Part shown: piece after piece, positions 45,501 through 54,088 of the stretch
How positions within the stretch are numbered: the stretch's first letter is position 1
How the letters are laid out: each line of letters starts with the position of its first letter
NCBI RefSeq assembly: GCF_000230835.1
Contig: NZ_CM001240.1
Location: 1,930,501 to 1,994,500 of the forward strand
Reading direction: 5' to 3'
Length of the DNA stretch: 64,000 bases
Source of the DNA: Clostridium sp. DL-VIII
GTDB lineage: Bacteria; Bacillota; Clostridia; Clostridiales; Clostridiaceae
Made by a program: the position numbers and the translations under genes
The notes under the pieces: generated by a model
The model's database searches: none
What the model saw: only the letters and a program-made list of their open reading frames with translations
Told to the model about the DNA's origin: nothing

Positions 45501-46133
45501 ATTAATACTACCAAGGGAATGATAACAAGACTTGGCATCGTTAATTTAGCAGCTATAGAGGAATATGAGGAAATAAAAGAAAAATATGAGTTTATGTCAA
45601 CACAGGCAGAAGATTTAGAAAATGCAAAGAGAGAACTGAAATCTGTTATTGAAGAAATGACTACTGAAATGAAAACTCTATTTAAAGAGAATTTTAAAGT
45701 TTTAAATTATAATTTTAATGAGACTTTTAAAGATCTGTTTAAAGGAGGTAGTGCAGAACTTATCTTAGGTGAAGGTGATGAACTTACAGCCGCTATTGAC
45801 ATAAATGTGGAACCGCCAGGAAAAAAACTTCAAAATATAAACTTAATGTCAGGTGGAGAAAAAGTGTTATCGGCAATAGCGTTGCTTTTTGCAATTTTAA
45901 AAATGAAACCAACGCCATTCTGTATTCTAGATGAAATAGAAGCGGCATTGGATGATGCAAATGTATATAGATATGCAGAATTTTTAAAATTGTTTTCTCA
46001 TAATACTCAGTTTATAATTATAACTCATAGAAAAGGTACTATGGAAGTTAGTGATATCATATACGGAGTAACCATGGAGGAAAAAGGTATATCTAAGGTA
46101 GTATCAGTTGATTTAACTGAAAATTTTAATTAG
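42570..46133 (+). CDS. smc: Chromosome segregation ATPase SMC
   Basis: At 1187 residues this is a full-length SMC. Walker A GPNGSGKSN is at about residues 32-40. Two long coiled coils flank a hinge domain at about 500-660 (LGEIFSVDKKYEVAIEIALG to EGEVINPGGALTGG). The signature LMSGGEKVLSAIALLF lies near residue 1090 and Walker B CILDEIEAALDD near 1118. SMC with ScpA and ScpB compacts and separates sister chromosomes; scpAB is not in this window. Six bases separate it from ftsY. Confidence 0.98.
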   Translation: MFLKSLEIRGFKSFADKTELKFKQGVTAVVGPNGSGKSNISDAVRWVLGEQSVKVLRGGKMEDVIFAGTQFRKPVGLAQVSLTLDNSDEKLATEYNEVTVSRRIFRSGESEYLINNSKCRLKDVTNLFMDTGIGKEGYSLIGQGKIEAILSGKPEDRRALLEEAAGIVKFKNRKEEAEKKLSNTDENLVRINDILSTYKERIEPLRIEREKALKFNELSKDLKKKEVSIIVHTIDRMEEELKSFNEDLNLKIKEIEDKRKEIANDKLELKGLENKIEELEKKNLEGKEQYYDLKEVISEDQKSIELYKERIKGFEDKINRNNYELSDIAVKINELNENKSVLEEELAKRLEEQKSKNEEINRLEGVNTKNSQELRTIEEELRALKEGEFELLRSNSDIKNEITILNKDISLREERKETLNSSISSIESNIVINSATYKDLNNEIENKKDDIKLLEIKIAEDKKKMGTLSANLTRKENELRELSGTLSKLDANKTMLENLEKHYEGYNRSVKSLMELVHKERITAAEDTKVLGEIFSVDKKYEVAIEIALGAAISNVITKNEEIAKVLIGYLKKNNLGRATFLPLNVIKGKKLELDRNITEADGYVGIASDIISYDGEYHNIMNYVLGRTIIATDMDCALKIARIGKYNQRIVTLEGEVINPGGALTGGSIKGRNSNVLGRKREIEELTKNISEKKKQYEELTQMVQAIKDEIKKLDEEILNQRDEVHEKNIELTKKDSEVKGLQNDTDKLKRNLEVTKEELKRIVNEKEAILEKLKTKEEEIKSIENENTSNKSKSVELEELIKAKAKEVNDSDAKLTQMKINKATLDEAIENRKNEFSRMDKEIQDLNYKSEVLNKENIENRTSIESLTSDIEVKNKEIENNTISINKLELNFKDEEILKEKLKQEFKEKDNLISGILDEVSIKEVEVNKKEVIKAKKEADKEHIYKKLNEELELTYAEAVDISEPVENEEALRQEINTTKGMITRLGIVNLAAIEEYEEIKEKYEFMSTQAEDLENAKRELKSVIEEMTTEMKTLFKENFKVLNYNFNETFKDLFKGGSAELILGEGDELTAAIDINVEPPGKKLQNINLMSGGEKVLSAIALLFAILKMKPTPFCILDEIEAALDDANVYRYAEFLKLFSHNTQFIIITHRKGTMEVSDIIYGVTMEEKGISKVVSVDLTENFN

Positions 46134-46145
46134 GAGGAAATGAAT

Positions 46146-47054
46146 TTGTTTGGAAATTTATTTAATAAACTAAAAGATGGATTAAGTAAAACAAGGGATG
46201 GATTAACAGATAAAATTAATGAAGTATTAAATTTAGCAATAACTATAGATGAGGATTTATATGAGGAATTAGAAGAAATATTAATAATATCAGATGTAGG
46301 TATGGATACTACGGTAGATATAATAGAAAGATTAAGAAATAAGATACGTAAAGAAAAAATAAATGATCCAAAGGAAGTTAAACCAGCATTAAAAGAAGTA
46401 ATTAAAGAAATGTTATTAGAAGGCGCTTCAGAAGAAAATGACGGTGCAAAAAAGGTAATGCTTGTAATTGGAGTTAACGGGGTTGGGAAAACTACATCAA
46501 TAGGAAAGCTTGCAGCTAAAAATAAAGAAGAAGGCAAAAAAGTGCTTCTTGCAGCAGCGGATACCTTTAGAGCAGCAGCTATAGATCAGCTTGAAGTGTG
46601 GAGCAGTCGAGCTGGTGTTGATATAGTTAAACATCAAGAAGGTTCAGATCCGGCAGCGGTAGTTTTTGATGCCATAGAAGCATCTAAAGCTAGAAATGTT
46701 GATTTATTAATCTGTGACACTGCAGGAAGACTTCATAATAAGAAAAATCTAATGAATGAACTTGAAAAGATAAATAGAATAATAGATAGAGAACTTGAAG
46801 GATATAAAAAGGAAACGTTGCTTGTTTTAGATGCAACTACAGGACAAAATGCTGTAATTCAAGCAAAACAATTCATGGAGGCTTGTCCGATCGATGGGAT
46901 AGTATTGACTAAATTAGATGGAACTGCAAAAGGTGGAGTTGTTTTATCGATAAAGCAAAGCTTAAACATTCCAGTAAGATATATAGGTGTTGGAGAAGGT
47001 GTTGAGGATCTTCAAGAATTTGATGCAGAAGCTTTTGCAGAAGCACTAATTTAA
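46146..47054 (+). CDS. ftsY: Signal recognition particle receptor FtsY
   Basis: The protein has about 302 residues: a short N-terminal helix without the long acidic A domain of E. coli, then the NG GTPase domain. Motifs are GVNGVGKTTSIGKLA, DTFRAAAIDQLE, DTAGRLHN and TKLDGTAKGG. It receives ribosome-SRP complexes at the membrane. An ATG at 46140 is only two bases from AGGAGG, whereas TTG 46146 has a spacing of eight and gives the usual MFGNLFNKLKDGL. I prefer TTG, but ATG (two residues more) cannot be excluded. It is in one operon with smc. Confidence 0.95.
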   Translation: MFGNLFNKLKDGLSKTRDGLTDKINEVLNLAITIDEDLYEELEEILIISDVGMDTTVDIIERLRNKIRKEKINDPKEVKPALKEVIKEMLLEGASEENDGAKKVMLVIGVNGVGKTTSIGKLAAKNKEEGKKVLLAAADTFRAAAIDQLEVWSSRAGVDIVKHQEGSDPAAVVFDAIEASKARNVDLLICDTAGRLHNKKNLMNELEKINRIIDRELEGYKKETLLVLDATTGQNAVIQAKQFMEACPIDGIVLTKLDGTAKGGVVLSIKQSLNIPVRYIGVGEGVEDLQEFDAEAFAEALI

Positions 47055-47079
47055 TCAATTAACAATTAACAGTTGAGGA

Positions 47080-47175
47080 TGAAAAGCCTTAAGGCTTTTC
47101 TGAAAAATATATTTTTTAGAAATCCTCAAATAGGGGATTTTATCCTTAACTTATAATTCATAACTTATCACTTGT
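47080..47175. repeat. Hairpin and dispersed-repeat sequence between ftsY and ylxM
   Basis: GAAAAGCC/GGCTTTTC (about 47082-47101) forms a tight stem that could terminate ftsY messages. It is followed by AAATCC/GGATTT and by ATCCTTAACTTATAATTCAT, which parallels the right arm of the fakA-recG palindrome at 28084-28115. Confidence 0.55.
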
Positions 47176-47268
47176 TTTGTTTTATATAGTGTATACAAAG
47201 AAAATTAATGAAAATATGAAAGTATAATGTTGTTTGGAAAAAATTTTTAGGGTGTTAAGTAAAAGTAC

Positions 47269-47297
47269 TTGACACTTGTGAAAAATATTGTTAAAAT
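47269..47297 (+). promoter_or_regulatory. Sigma-A promoter of ylxM-ffh
   Basis: A perfect TTGACA (47269-47274), 17 bases, TAAAAT (47292-47297), 26 bases before ylxM. Confidence 0.75.
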
Positions 47298-47323
47298 CTC
47301 TTTTGTGGGTAAGGTGATTAGAA

Positions 47324-47653
47324 ATGGAAGATAGAGTTGAGATCTCATTGCTTATGGATTTCTACAGTTCATTATTAACAGAGAAACAAGTTGAAATTAT
47401 GCAATGGTATTATGATGATGATTTATCTTTAGCTGAAATAGCAGAACTTAACAAAACAAGTCGCCAGGCTATTCACGATTTAATTAAAAGATGTTATAAA
47501 CAGCTTCTATCCTATGAAAGTAAGCTTCACTTACTTGAGAAGAGTGTAAATAAAGAAAAAGAGATTATGAATTTTTTAGAACAATTAAAAAATAAATATT
47601 CCATAGATGAGAAGGATATTATAAAATATAAAGAAAAACTAGAAAGTTTATAA
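47324..47653 (+). CDS. ylxM: YlxM family helix-turn-helix protein (UPF0122)
   Basis: The 109-residue protein has a sigma-70 region-4-like helix-turn-helix: LTEKQVEIMQWYYDDDLSL, AEIAELNKTSRQAIHDLIKR. In Firmicutes and mycoplasmas it is encoded directly before ffh and is thought to modulate the signal recognition particle. Here it is 18 bases from ffh and shares its promoter. DNA or RNA binding is inferred from the fold. Confidence 0.93.
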   Translation: MEDRVEISLLMDFYSSLLTEKQVEIMQWYYDDDLSLAEIAELNKTSRQAIHDLIKRCYKQLLSYESKLHLLEKSVNKEKEIMNFLEQLKNKYSIDEKDIIKYKEKLESL

Positions 47654-47671
47654 TTTAAGGAGGAAGTAAAC

Positions 47672-49024
47672 ATGGCTTTTGAAGGATTAGGTGAAAAGTT
47701 ACAGGAAACTTTCAGAAAATTAAAAGGAAAAGGAAAGTTAACTGAAAAAGATATAAAAGAAGCCATGAGAGAAGTAAAGCTTGCCTTATTAGAAGCAGAT
47801 GTTAACTATAAAGTTGTTAAAACATTTATTTCTTCTGTTAGTTCAAAGTGTGTGGGAAGTGAAGTTCTTGAAAGCTTAACACCAGGACAACAGGTAATAA
47901 AGATAGTTAATGAAGAACTTACTAATCTTATGGGTGGAAGTGAAAGTAAACTTAATTATAGCAGTTCAGGACTTACAGTTATAATGTTAGTTGGGCTGCA
48001 GGGGGCAGGTAAGACTACCATGTGTGGTAAGCTTGCGTTGAACCTTAGAAAAAATAATAAGAAACCACTAATGGTAGCATGTGATATTTATAGACCAGCA
48101 GCTATTAAGCAATTAGAAGTTGTTGGAAAGCAAATTGAAATTCCTGTATTTTCAATGGGTGATAAAATAAGTCCAGTAGAAATTGCAAAAAATGGAATAG
48201 CTCATGCAAAGGATAATGGTAATAATGTAGTTATTATAGATACTGCAGGTAGACTTCATATTGATGAAGAATTAATGCAGGAATTAAAAAGCATAAAAGA
48301 AAATGTGACACCATCAGAAATATTATTAGTTGTTGATGCTATGACAGGTCAAGATGCTGTTAATGTAGCAGAAAGCTTCAATAATGATTTAGATTTAAGC
48401 GGAGTTATCTTGACAAAGCTTGATGGTGATACAAGAGGTGGAGCCGCACTTTCAATCAAGAGCATAATTGATAAGCCAATTAAGTTTGCTGGTGTCGGTG
48501 AAAAAATGAATGACTTTGAAGTGTTCCATCCTGATAGAATGGCTTCAAGAATTTTAGGAATGGGTGATGTATTATCACTTATTGAAAAAGCCCAAGAAGC
48601 TATTGATGAAAAGGAAGCTGCTGATTTAGGTAAGAGAATGTTAAATCAAGAATTTAACTTTGAAGATTATCTAATGGCAATGGAACAGATGAAAAAGCTT
48701 GGACCTTTAAATAAAATTATGGAAATGATACCTGGCTTAAATTCAAAGGAACTTCAAGGAGTTGACTTTGATAAAGGAACTGAAGCGCTTGATAGAACTA
48801 AGGCGATTATTCAATCTATGACAAGTAAAGAAAGAAGAAATCCAAGCCTTATATTAAAGTCTCCATCAAGAAAGAGCAGAATAGCTAAAGGATCAGGTAC
48901 AAACATACAAGAAGTTAATAAACTCATGAAGGGCTATGAAATGATGAAAAAGAACATGAAACAAATGAAATCATTCCAGAAGCAGGCTAAGAAAGGCGGC
49001 TTATTTGGAAAGTTACCTTTCTAG
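47672..49024 (+). CDS. ffh: Signal recognition particle protein Ffh
   Basis: The 450-residue SRP54 homologue has the N domain to about residue 85, and the G domain with [34 protein letters not shown] and [10 protein letters not shown]. The methionine-rich M domain includes [20 protein letters not shown] for 4.5S RNA binding and a final helix rich in M and K. It binds signal sequences emerging from ribosomes and docks with FtsY encoded just upstream. AAGGAGGAAG precedes ATG 47672. Confidence 0.98.
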   Translation: MAFEGLGEKLQETFRKLKGKGKLTEKDIKEAMREVKLALLEADVNYKVVKTFISSVSSKCVGSEVLESLTPGQQVIKIVNEELTNLMGGSESKLNYSSSGLTVIMLVGLQGAGKTTMCGKLALNLRKNNKKPLMVACDIYRPAAIKQLEVVGKQIEIPVFSMGDKISPVEIAKNGIAHAKDNGNNVVIIDTAGRLHIDEELMQELKSIKENVTPSEILLVVDAMTGQDAVNVAESFNNDLDLSGVILTKLDGDTRGGAALSIKSIIDKPIKFAGVGEKMNDFEVFHPDRMASRILGMGDVLSLIEKAQEAIDEKEAADLGKRMLNQEFNFEDYLMAMEQMKKLGPLNKIMEMIPGLNSKELQGVDFDKGTEALDRTKAIIQSMTSKERRNPSLILKSPSRKSRIAKGSGTNIQEVNKLMKGYEMMKKNMKQMKSFQKQAKKGGLFGKLPF

Positions 49025-49074
49025 ACCTTAGAGTTGAAATATATTTATTATCCTTTAAAGGAGGTGAAATTAAA

Positions 49075-49320
49075 ATGGCAGTAAAAATCAGATTAAGAAG
49101 AATGGGTGCTAAAAAAGCTCCTTTCTATAGAATAATAGTTGCAGATTCAAGAGCACCAAGAGATGGTAAGTTCATCGATGAAATTGGATACTACAATCCA
49201 TTAGTTGAACCAGTTGAAGTTAAAATCAACGAAGAAAAAGCTAATGAATGGTTATCTAATGGAGCACAACCAACAGAAGTAGTTAAGAGACTTTTCAATA
49301 ATGCAGGTCTTACTAAGTAA
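49075..49320 (+). CDS. rpsP: 30S ribosomal protein S16
   Basis: Eighty-one residues beginning [20 protein letters not shown], the standard S16 start, with [22 protein letters not shown] in the middle. AAAGGAGGTG precedes ATG 49075. It lies 50 bases behind ffh and is followed by khpA, as in most Firmicutes (ffh-rpsP-ylqC-rimM-trmD-rplS). Confidence 0.98.
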   Translation: MAVKIRLRRMGAKKAPFYRIIVADSRAPRDGKFIDEIGYYNPLVEPVEVKINEEKANEWLSNGAQPTEVVKRLFNNAGLTK

Positions 49321-49325
49321 TTTTT

Positions 49326-49371
49326 GGAGGTGAATTCTGCAATTAATACATATTAATTGTGGACGTTTATG
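49326..49371 (+). promoter_or_regulatory. Hairpin between Shine-Dalgarno and start codon of khpA
   Basis: GGAGGTG (49326-49332) is 36 bases from ATG 49369. The bases between form a hairpin, TTCTGCAATTAA (49335-49346 region) with TTAATTGTGGA (49353-49363), including two G-T pairs. With 49336-49363 folded, the spacing becomes eight bases. Confidence 0.5.
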
Positions 49372-49596
49372 AAGGAATTAGTTGAATTTATGGCTAAATC
49401 CCTTGTTGATAATCCTGATGCAGTTACTGTTAATGAGGTGGATGGAGAACAATCCATAATACTTGAGTTAAAAGTAGCACCAGAAGACATGGGTAAGATT
49501 ATAGGTAAGCAAGGTAGAATTGCAAAAGCTATAAGAACAGTTGTTAAAGCTGCAGCAGTTAAACAAAATAAACGAGTTATAGTAGAAATCATCTAA
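49369..49596 (+). CDS. khpA: KH-domain RNA-binding protein KhpA
   Basis: The 75-residue single KH domain has the G-K-Q-G-R-I loop ([19 protein letters not shown]). KhpA pairs with KhpB (Jag) as an RNA chaperone affecting cell division and elongation in streptococci. ATG 49369 gives the usual [17 protein letters not shown]; an in-frame TTG at 49357 lies inside the upstream hairpin. The strong ribosome binding site is 36 bases away and becomes close only when that hairpin folds. A terminator follows. Confidence 0.94.
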   Translation: MKELVEFMAKSLVDNPDAVTVNEVDGEQSIILELKVAPEDMGKIIGKQGRIAKAIRTVVKAAAVKQNKRVIVEII

Positions 49597-49602
49597 AAAA
49601 TT

Positions 49603-49632
49603 TAGAGTTAGGGTAACCTAACTCTTTTTAAA
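49603..49632 (+). terminator. Intrinsic terminator after khpA
   Basis: AGAGTTAGG (49604-49612) pairs perfectly with CCTAACTCT (49617-49625) over GTAA, then TTTTTA. Confidence 0.9.
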
Positions 49633-49678
49633 TATATTCAAAAAATATATATGGCTGGGGCTTGGAGTTTAGCGGTAA

Positions 49679-49879
49679 TCTACCGAAATCATATACATAT
49701 TTGTTTCAGCGGACTTATTAAATTTTCGCTGGAAGATTCTAAGAGGAAGGTTGTGCCAATTTCTGCATGTTCCTAAAGCAAGTTTAGGACAAGCAGTAAA
49801 TTGAACAACCTTCCTCCAAGAATCATCACAGCTCAATTTAAAATGCCTCTTACACAAATATGTATATGATTTCTGGTGT
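49679..49879. repeat. Long palindromic element downstream of khpA
   Basis: A perfect 20-bp inverted repeat (49685-49704 with 49854-49873) forms the outer stem, extended outward by CTAC pairing with GTAG. Inside, 49735-49754 pairs with 49805-49824 at 18 of 20 positions, 49757-49766 with 49793-49803, and TCCTAA/TTAGGA closes the tip. A side hairpin, TTCAGCG with CGCTGGA, sits on the left arm. The fold is cruciform-like. A minus-strand frame crosses it but looks like a by-product. It may be a MITE or a structured RNA; no target duplication is obvious. Confidence 0.65.
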
Positions 49880-50361
49880 AGAGGTGAACGCAAAATTTAC
49901 AAAGGTTGCAGAATCATTGTATTTATAAGTTAAAGATACGATATGAATATCTATATTAAGAGTTTAATTAGAATATGTATATTTTTGTGCGATAACAATT
50001 ATGAAAAAGACATTACATATAATTTAGGTTGATGTATACTTTGTAAGTAAGTTGTTAATGATTTTAATGCTAAATATATTAAGGTATAATTATAGTGTGA
50101 AATTGGTTATAGGCATGGATTTTTGTTTGGTTATATAGTAGCAGTTTATAGGATATATATTTTTATATGAGAATTTAAGGCTTAGTAAAGAAAATAACAA
50201 GTAAACATATATCGAGGATATTTTTCATCAGATCCAAAAAGATGATTTCTTTTATAGCAGAGATTATTAGAGGAATTAGTGATGTAATATGATGGGAAAT
50301 TGGAGAGTGGATTGATTTGTTTTTATTTTACAATGTCTAATATAAAAAACGAGGTGAAAAA
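49880..50361. other. AT-rich gap before rimM
   Basis: This stretch of about 480 bases has no gene. A TATAAT at 50085-50090 and a TTGATT near 50312 are possible promoter pieces, but neither has a good partner box. It interrupts the usually compact khpA-rimM spacing. Confidence 0.4.
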
Positions 50362-50859
50362 GTGAGTAAATTATTTAAAATAGGCCAAATTGTGAATACT
50401 CATGGAGTTAAAGGTGAAGTTAAGGTTTATCCTTTGACAGAGGATGTTAATAAATTTAAACGTCTAAAGACTGTTTTAGTAGGTGGAGCACCAAAAAATA
50501 TTTTAGGAGTTAAATTTCAAAAGGATAGAGTTATCTTAAAGTTAGAAGGCGTAGATTCTATGAATGATGCTGAAACTTATAAGGAAAAATATATTGAAAT
50601 ACCACGTGATAGTGAACCTGAGCTTCCACCAGATACATATTATGTTGTGGACTTAAAAGAATGCACAGTATACGATACAAATGAAAAAGAAATTGGAAGA
50701 GTTTTTGATGTAATTAGTACTCCTAATAATGATGTATATTGGATTAAAGAGCCTAAAGAATTATTAATACCAGTTCTTAGGGATATAGTACTTAATGTTG
50801 ATATCAATGCTAAAAAAATAGTTGTAAGGCCAGTAGGTGAATGGCAGGATGAAGATTAG
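50362..50859 (+). CDS. rimM: 16S rRNA processing protein RimM
   Basis: The 165-residue protein has an N-terminal RimM domain ([21 protein letters not shown]) and a C-terminal PRC-barrel ([13 protein letters not shown], ending [16 protein letters not shown]). It helps assemble the 30S head with S19. The start is GTG 50362 behind GAGGTG. It overlaps trmD by 11 bases. Confidence 0.96.
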   Translation: MSKLFKIGQIVNTHGVKGEVKVYPLTEDVNKFKRLKTVLVGGAPKNILGVKFQKDRVILKLEGVDSMNDAETYKEKYIEIPRDSEPELPPDTYYVVDLKECTVYDTNEKEIGRVFDVISTPNNDVYWIKEPKELLIPVLRDIVLNVDINAKKIVVRPVGEWQDED

Positions 50860-51571
50860 TATATTAACCTTGTTCCCAGAAATGTTTTCTATCTTTGAGC
50901 ACAGCATTATAGGAAGAGCAAGGGAAAATAAGATAATTGATTTCGATATATTAAATATAAGAGATTTTACATTAAATAAACATAAGAAAGTTGATGATTA
51001 TCCATATGGCGGTGGAGCTGGTATGGTTATGTCACCTCAACCAATAGTAGATTCTATACGACATGCTAAAGAAAGCAATAGTGGGAAGGTTATATTTTTA
51101 GGACCTAAAGGAAAGAAATTTAATCAGGAGCTTGCAAAGGATCTTTCAAAAGAAGATAATTTGATATTTTTATGCGGTCATTATGAAGGAATAGACGAGA
51201 GAGTTTATAAACATATAGATATGGAAATTTCTCTTGGAGATTTTGTTCTGACAGGTGGAGAAATGGCTGCGATTCCAGTAATAGATTGTATTTTAAGACT
51301 TAAACCTGGAGTGCTTGGAAAAGAAGAAAGCTTTATGGATGAATCTTTCTACAATGGATTATTAGAATATCCTCAATATACCAGACCTGAAGAATTTGAA
51401 GGAGATAAGGTGCCAGAAATACTGCTATCTGGACATCATGAAAATATAAGGAAGTGGAGAAGGCTTAAATCTCTTGAAATAACTAAGAGAACTAGACTTG
51501 ATTTATATAAAAATATTACTTTGACTAAAGAAGATATTAAGCTTTTAAAACAGAGTAGTACAAAAAAGTAA
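50849..51571 (+). CDS. trmD: tRNA (guanine37-N1) methyltransferase TrmD
   Basis: The 240-residue SPOUT methyltransferase places m1G37 and prevents frameshifting. The trefoil-knot motifs are [25 protein letters not shown] and [15 protein letters not shown] 50849 gives the usual [13 protein letters not shown]; a longer GTG frame begins at 50837. It is coupled to rimM and followed by the rplS promoter and leader. Confidence 0.97.
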   Translation: MKISILTLFPEMFSIFEHSIIGRARENKIIDFDILNIRDFTLNKHKKVDDYPYGGGAGMVMSPQPIVDSIRHAKESNSGKVIFLGPKGKKFNQELAKDLSKEDNLIFLCGHYEGIDERVYKHIDMEISLGDFVLTGGEMAAIPVIDCILRLKPGVLGKEESFMDESFYNGLLEYPQYTRPEEFEGDKVPEILLSGHHENIRKWRRLKSLEITKRTRLDLYKNITLTKEDIKLLKQSSTKK

Positions 51572-51591
51572 AAAATATAATATGATTTTTA

Positions 51592-51620
51592 TTGAAATAT
51601 AGAAAATTATGTGATATGAT
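51592..51620 (+). promoter_or_regulatory. Sigma-A promoter of rplS
   Basis: TTGAAA (51592-51597), 17 bases, TATGAT (51615-51620), with TGA just before the -10 box. The transcript should start near 51627. Confidence 0.75.
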
Positions 51621-51626
51621 ATGATT

Positions 51627-51700
51627 TGTGCTAGTACGGGCGTTCCTCTGTCAATTTATATATGTTAAGAACGTCAAATTATCATTAAGGAGGGAATGCA
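51627..51700 (+). ncRNA. Probable L19 ribosomal protein leader
   Basis: The leader between the promoter and the rplS ribosome binding site has a hairpin: GGCGTTC (51639-51645) pairs with GAACGTC (51669-51675). Firmicutes carry a described L19 leader RNA in this place that is thought to allow autoregulation. The position and the CGTTC/GAACG stem fit, but I did not align it to the family model. Confidence 0.5.
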
Positions 51701-51702
51701 CA

Positions 51703-52053
51703 ATGAACGAAATAATTAGAGCTATAGAAGCAGAACAAATCAGAACTGACTTACCTAGTTTCAAAATTGGAGATACTATAAAGGTATATGTTAGAATTAA
51801 AGAAGGTAACAAGGAAAGAACTCAAATGTTCGAAGGTACTGTTATCAAAAAACAAAATGGTGGTTTAAGAGAAACTTTCACTGTAAGAAGAGTTGCTTAT
51901 GGAACTGGAGTTGAAAGAACATTCCCAATAAATGCACCAACAATTGAAAAAATTGAAATCTCAAGAAGAGGTAAAGTAAGAAGAGCTAAACTTTACTACT
52001 TAAGAGATAGAGTTGGTAAGGCTGCTAAAGTTAAAGAATTATTAACTAGATAG
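51703..52053 (+). CDS. rplS: 50S ribosomal protein L19
   Basis: The protein has 116 residues. [40 protein letters not shown] and the basic end are standard for L19, which lies at the subunit interface. A longer frame starts at TTG 51628 within the leader, but AAGGAGGG at 51689-51696 marks ATG 51703. It is followed by a strong terminator. Confidence 0.97.
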   Translation: MNEIIRAIEAEQIRTDLPSFKIGDTIKVYVRIKEGNKERTQMFEGTVIKKQNGGLRETFTVRRVAYGTGVERTFPINAPTIEKIEISRRGKVRRAKLYYLRDRVGKAAKVKELLTR

Positions 52054-52054
52054 T

Positions 52055-52088
52055 ATAAAAAGGGGACTGTTTCAGTCCTTTTTTTATT
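52055..52088 (+). terminator. Intrinsic terminator after rplS
   Basis: AAAAAGGGGACTG pairs with CAGTCCTTTTT across a three-base loop, with one bulge, and continues into a T run. Confidence 0.85.
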
Positions 52089-52247
52089 TCTGTAGGAAAT
52101 TATAGAGAGGGTTAGAAATTTAATTTGGGTTAAAACTAAGTTAAAGAAGAATACATAAGTTTACAATTGATGATGAATAAATTGTCAATTAAAGCATGGT
52201 ATACCCACTTTACTTTTTATATAAAATAAATTTAAGGAGGAATTCAT

Positions 52248-53111
52248 ATGGCAATTAATTGGTTTCCAGGACATATGAAAAAAACTCAAAGAGAAATTAA
52301 AGAGAATTTAAAATTAGTTGATGCTGTAATTGAAATAAGAGATGCTAGAATTCCAAGAAGTTCTGCAAATCCAGATATTAAAAAATTACTAGAGGGAAAA
52401 CCAAGAATTATACTTTTGAATAAAAGTGATCTGACTGATAATAGGGTAACTAAAGAGTGGATAAATTACTTAACAGAAGAAGAAGTTAAGGTATTAGAAG
52501 TTAACTGTTTAAAAGGTGATGGACTTAAGAATATAAAACCTATGCTATTAAGTCTCTTAAAGGAAAAGCATGATAGATTAAAAGCAAAAGGTATGGTTAA
52601 CATAACAATGAGAGTTATGGTAGTTGGAATACCTAATGTCGGAAAATCGACTTTCATAAATAAGATGGCAAGAAACAATATAGCCAAGACAGGTGACAAA
52701 CCAGGAGTTACAAAAAGTAAGCAATGGATAAAAACTGGAATGGGAATTGAACTTTTAGATACACCAGGAGTTTTATGGCCTAGATTTGAAGATGATGAAA
52801 CAGCTTTAAATTTAGCTTTTACGGGTGCAATAAAAGACGAAATAATGGATATAGAAGAATTGGCTTTGAAACTCGTTGAAAGATTGCAAGGTAGTTATGA
52901 GGATAAATTAAAAGAGAGATATAAACTAGCTGAAGTTTTTGAAAATCCTTTAGATACGTTAGATGCTATAGGTAAGAAGAGGGGAACATTAATTTCGGGA
53001 GGACAAATTGATTATAATAGATTAGCAGTTATCCTACTTGATGAATTTAGGGGAGGGAAAATGGGCGCTATTACATTGGAACGTCCAGTAGAAGAGAATG
53101 AGGATAATTAA
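52248..53111 (+). CDS. rbgA: Ribosome biogenesis GTPase RbgA (YlqF)
   Basis: The 287-residue circularly permuted GTPase is needed for late 50S assembly. It starts INWFPGHMKKT. G4 (LLNKSD) comes before G1 (VGIPNVGKSTFIN), then G3 (LLDTPGVLWPRF), and a C-terminal ANTAR-like helical domain follows. The order rplS-rbgA-rnhB equals B. subtilis. AAGGAGGAATT precedes ATG 52248. It overlaps rnhB by 14 bases. Confidence 0.97.
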   Translation: MAINWFPGHMKKTQREIKENLKLVDAVIEIRDARIPRSSANPDIKKLLEGKPRIILLNKSDLTDNRVTKEWINYLTEEEVKVLEVNCLKGDGLKNIKPMLLSLLKEKHDRLKAKGMVNITMRVMVVGIPNVGKSTFINKMARNNIAKTGDKPGVTKSKQWIKTGMGIELLDTPGVLWPRFEDDETALNLAFTGAIKDEIMDIEELALKLVERLQGSYEDKLKERYKLAEVFENPLDTLDAIGKKRGTLISGGQIDYNRLAVILLDEFRGGKMGAITLERPVEENEDN

Positions 53112-53910
53112 TGAGGATATAAAGTCACTATCATTTTCTCAAATAAAAAAAGAAATATCAGAGATCTCAGCAATTGAAGTATATAAAAATGGAGATTATG
53201 ATAAAATTATCAATTGGTTAAGGGAAGATAAAAGAAAAAATGTACTATCCCTTAAAACGAAAATTGAGAAAGAGTTAGATTCATATTTAAATGAGATTAA
53301 AAGAGTTAAAAAAATGTATGATTTTGATAAATCTTTTGGAAACTATAAATATGTTGCAGGAGTAGATGAGGTAGGCAGAGGACCTCTTGCGGGTCCAATT
53401 GTTGCCTGCAGTGTTATATTGGATTTAAACGCTTTAGACGAAGATTTAATTTTATATATAAATGATTCAAAAAAGGTAAAAGAAGCAAAAAGAGAAGAGC
53501 TTGCTGAAATTATTAAAGAAAAAGCAGTGTGTTATAGCATATCAGTTTCTTCTAATGAAGAAATAGATGAAAAAGGTATAGCTTTTTCAAACAATAAAGT
53601 ATTCCTAGAAAGTTGTAATTCGCTTGAGATAAAGCCTGATTTAGTATTATCGGATGGGTATTTGGTTAAAAATATTCAGATTGAAAATAAATCAGTTATA
53701 AAAGGAGATACTAAAAGCGTCAGCATTGCGGCAGCATCAATTGTCGCAAAAGTATATAGAGATAAAATCATGAAAGAGTATGCAAAGAAATATACATACT
53801 ATGATTTTGAAAATAATGTTGGCTATGGAACAGCAAAACATATAGAAGGTTTAAAAACTTATGGAAAATGCAGTATTCATAGGAATAGCTTTTTAACAAA
53901 ATTACTATAA
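53098..53910 (+). CDS. rnhB: Ribonuclease HII
   Basis: The protein has 270 residues. The catalytic core starts at VAGVDEVGRGPLAGPIVAC (D-E-G-R-G motif, about residue 84), continues with YINDSKKVKE and ASIVAKVYRD, and ends at GYGTAKHIEGLKTYGKCSIHR. About 80 residues precede the core, as in the longer Firmicutes RNase HII forms. It removes single ribonucleotides from DNA. The start lies inside rbgA. Confidence 0.96.
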   Translation: MRIINEDIKSLSFSQIKKEISEISAIEVYKNGDYDKIINWLREDKRKNVLSLKTKIEKELDSYLNEIKRVKKMYDFDKSFGNYKYVAGVDEVGRGPLAGPIVACSVILDLNALDEDLILYINDSKKVKEAKREELAEIIKEKAVCYSISVSSNEEIDEKGIAFSNNKVFLESCNSLEIKPDLVLSDGYLVKNIQIENKSVIKGDTKSVSIAAASIVAKVYRDKIMKEYAKKYTYYDFENNVGYGTAKHIEGLKTYGKCSIHRNSFLTKLL

Positions 53911-53977
53911 AACAAGAAGGAAAAACTTGGCTTTTATGTATATGAGTATTATAAATTAAGAATTTATAACAGTTTGA

Positions 53978-54026
53978 TCTATACGAATATTATTGGAAAT
54001 AAAAATATTTGTATAGATTTTTTTTA
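53978..54026 (+). terminator. Intrinsic terminator after rnhB
   Basis: A 14-bp stem (53978-53991 with 54004-54017, one G-T pair) is followed by eight T. Confidence 0.85.
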
Positions 54027-54088
54027 TGCGTAAATAAATAAAAACAATATTAGTAATTTGTAGATTATTGACGGATAATGAAAAAATT

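Noticed and set aside
49669..49893. A 74-codon minus-strand frame in the palindromic element after khpA
   Set aside because: The frame simply crosses both arms of the palindrome. It has no ribosome binding site and no recognisable protein.
51628..51702. N-terminal extension of L19 from a TTG in the leader
   Set aside because: The stretch overlaps the structured leader, and AAGGAGGG clearly marks ATG 51703 with the family-typical start.
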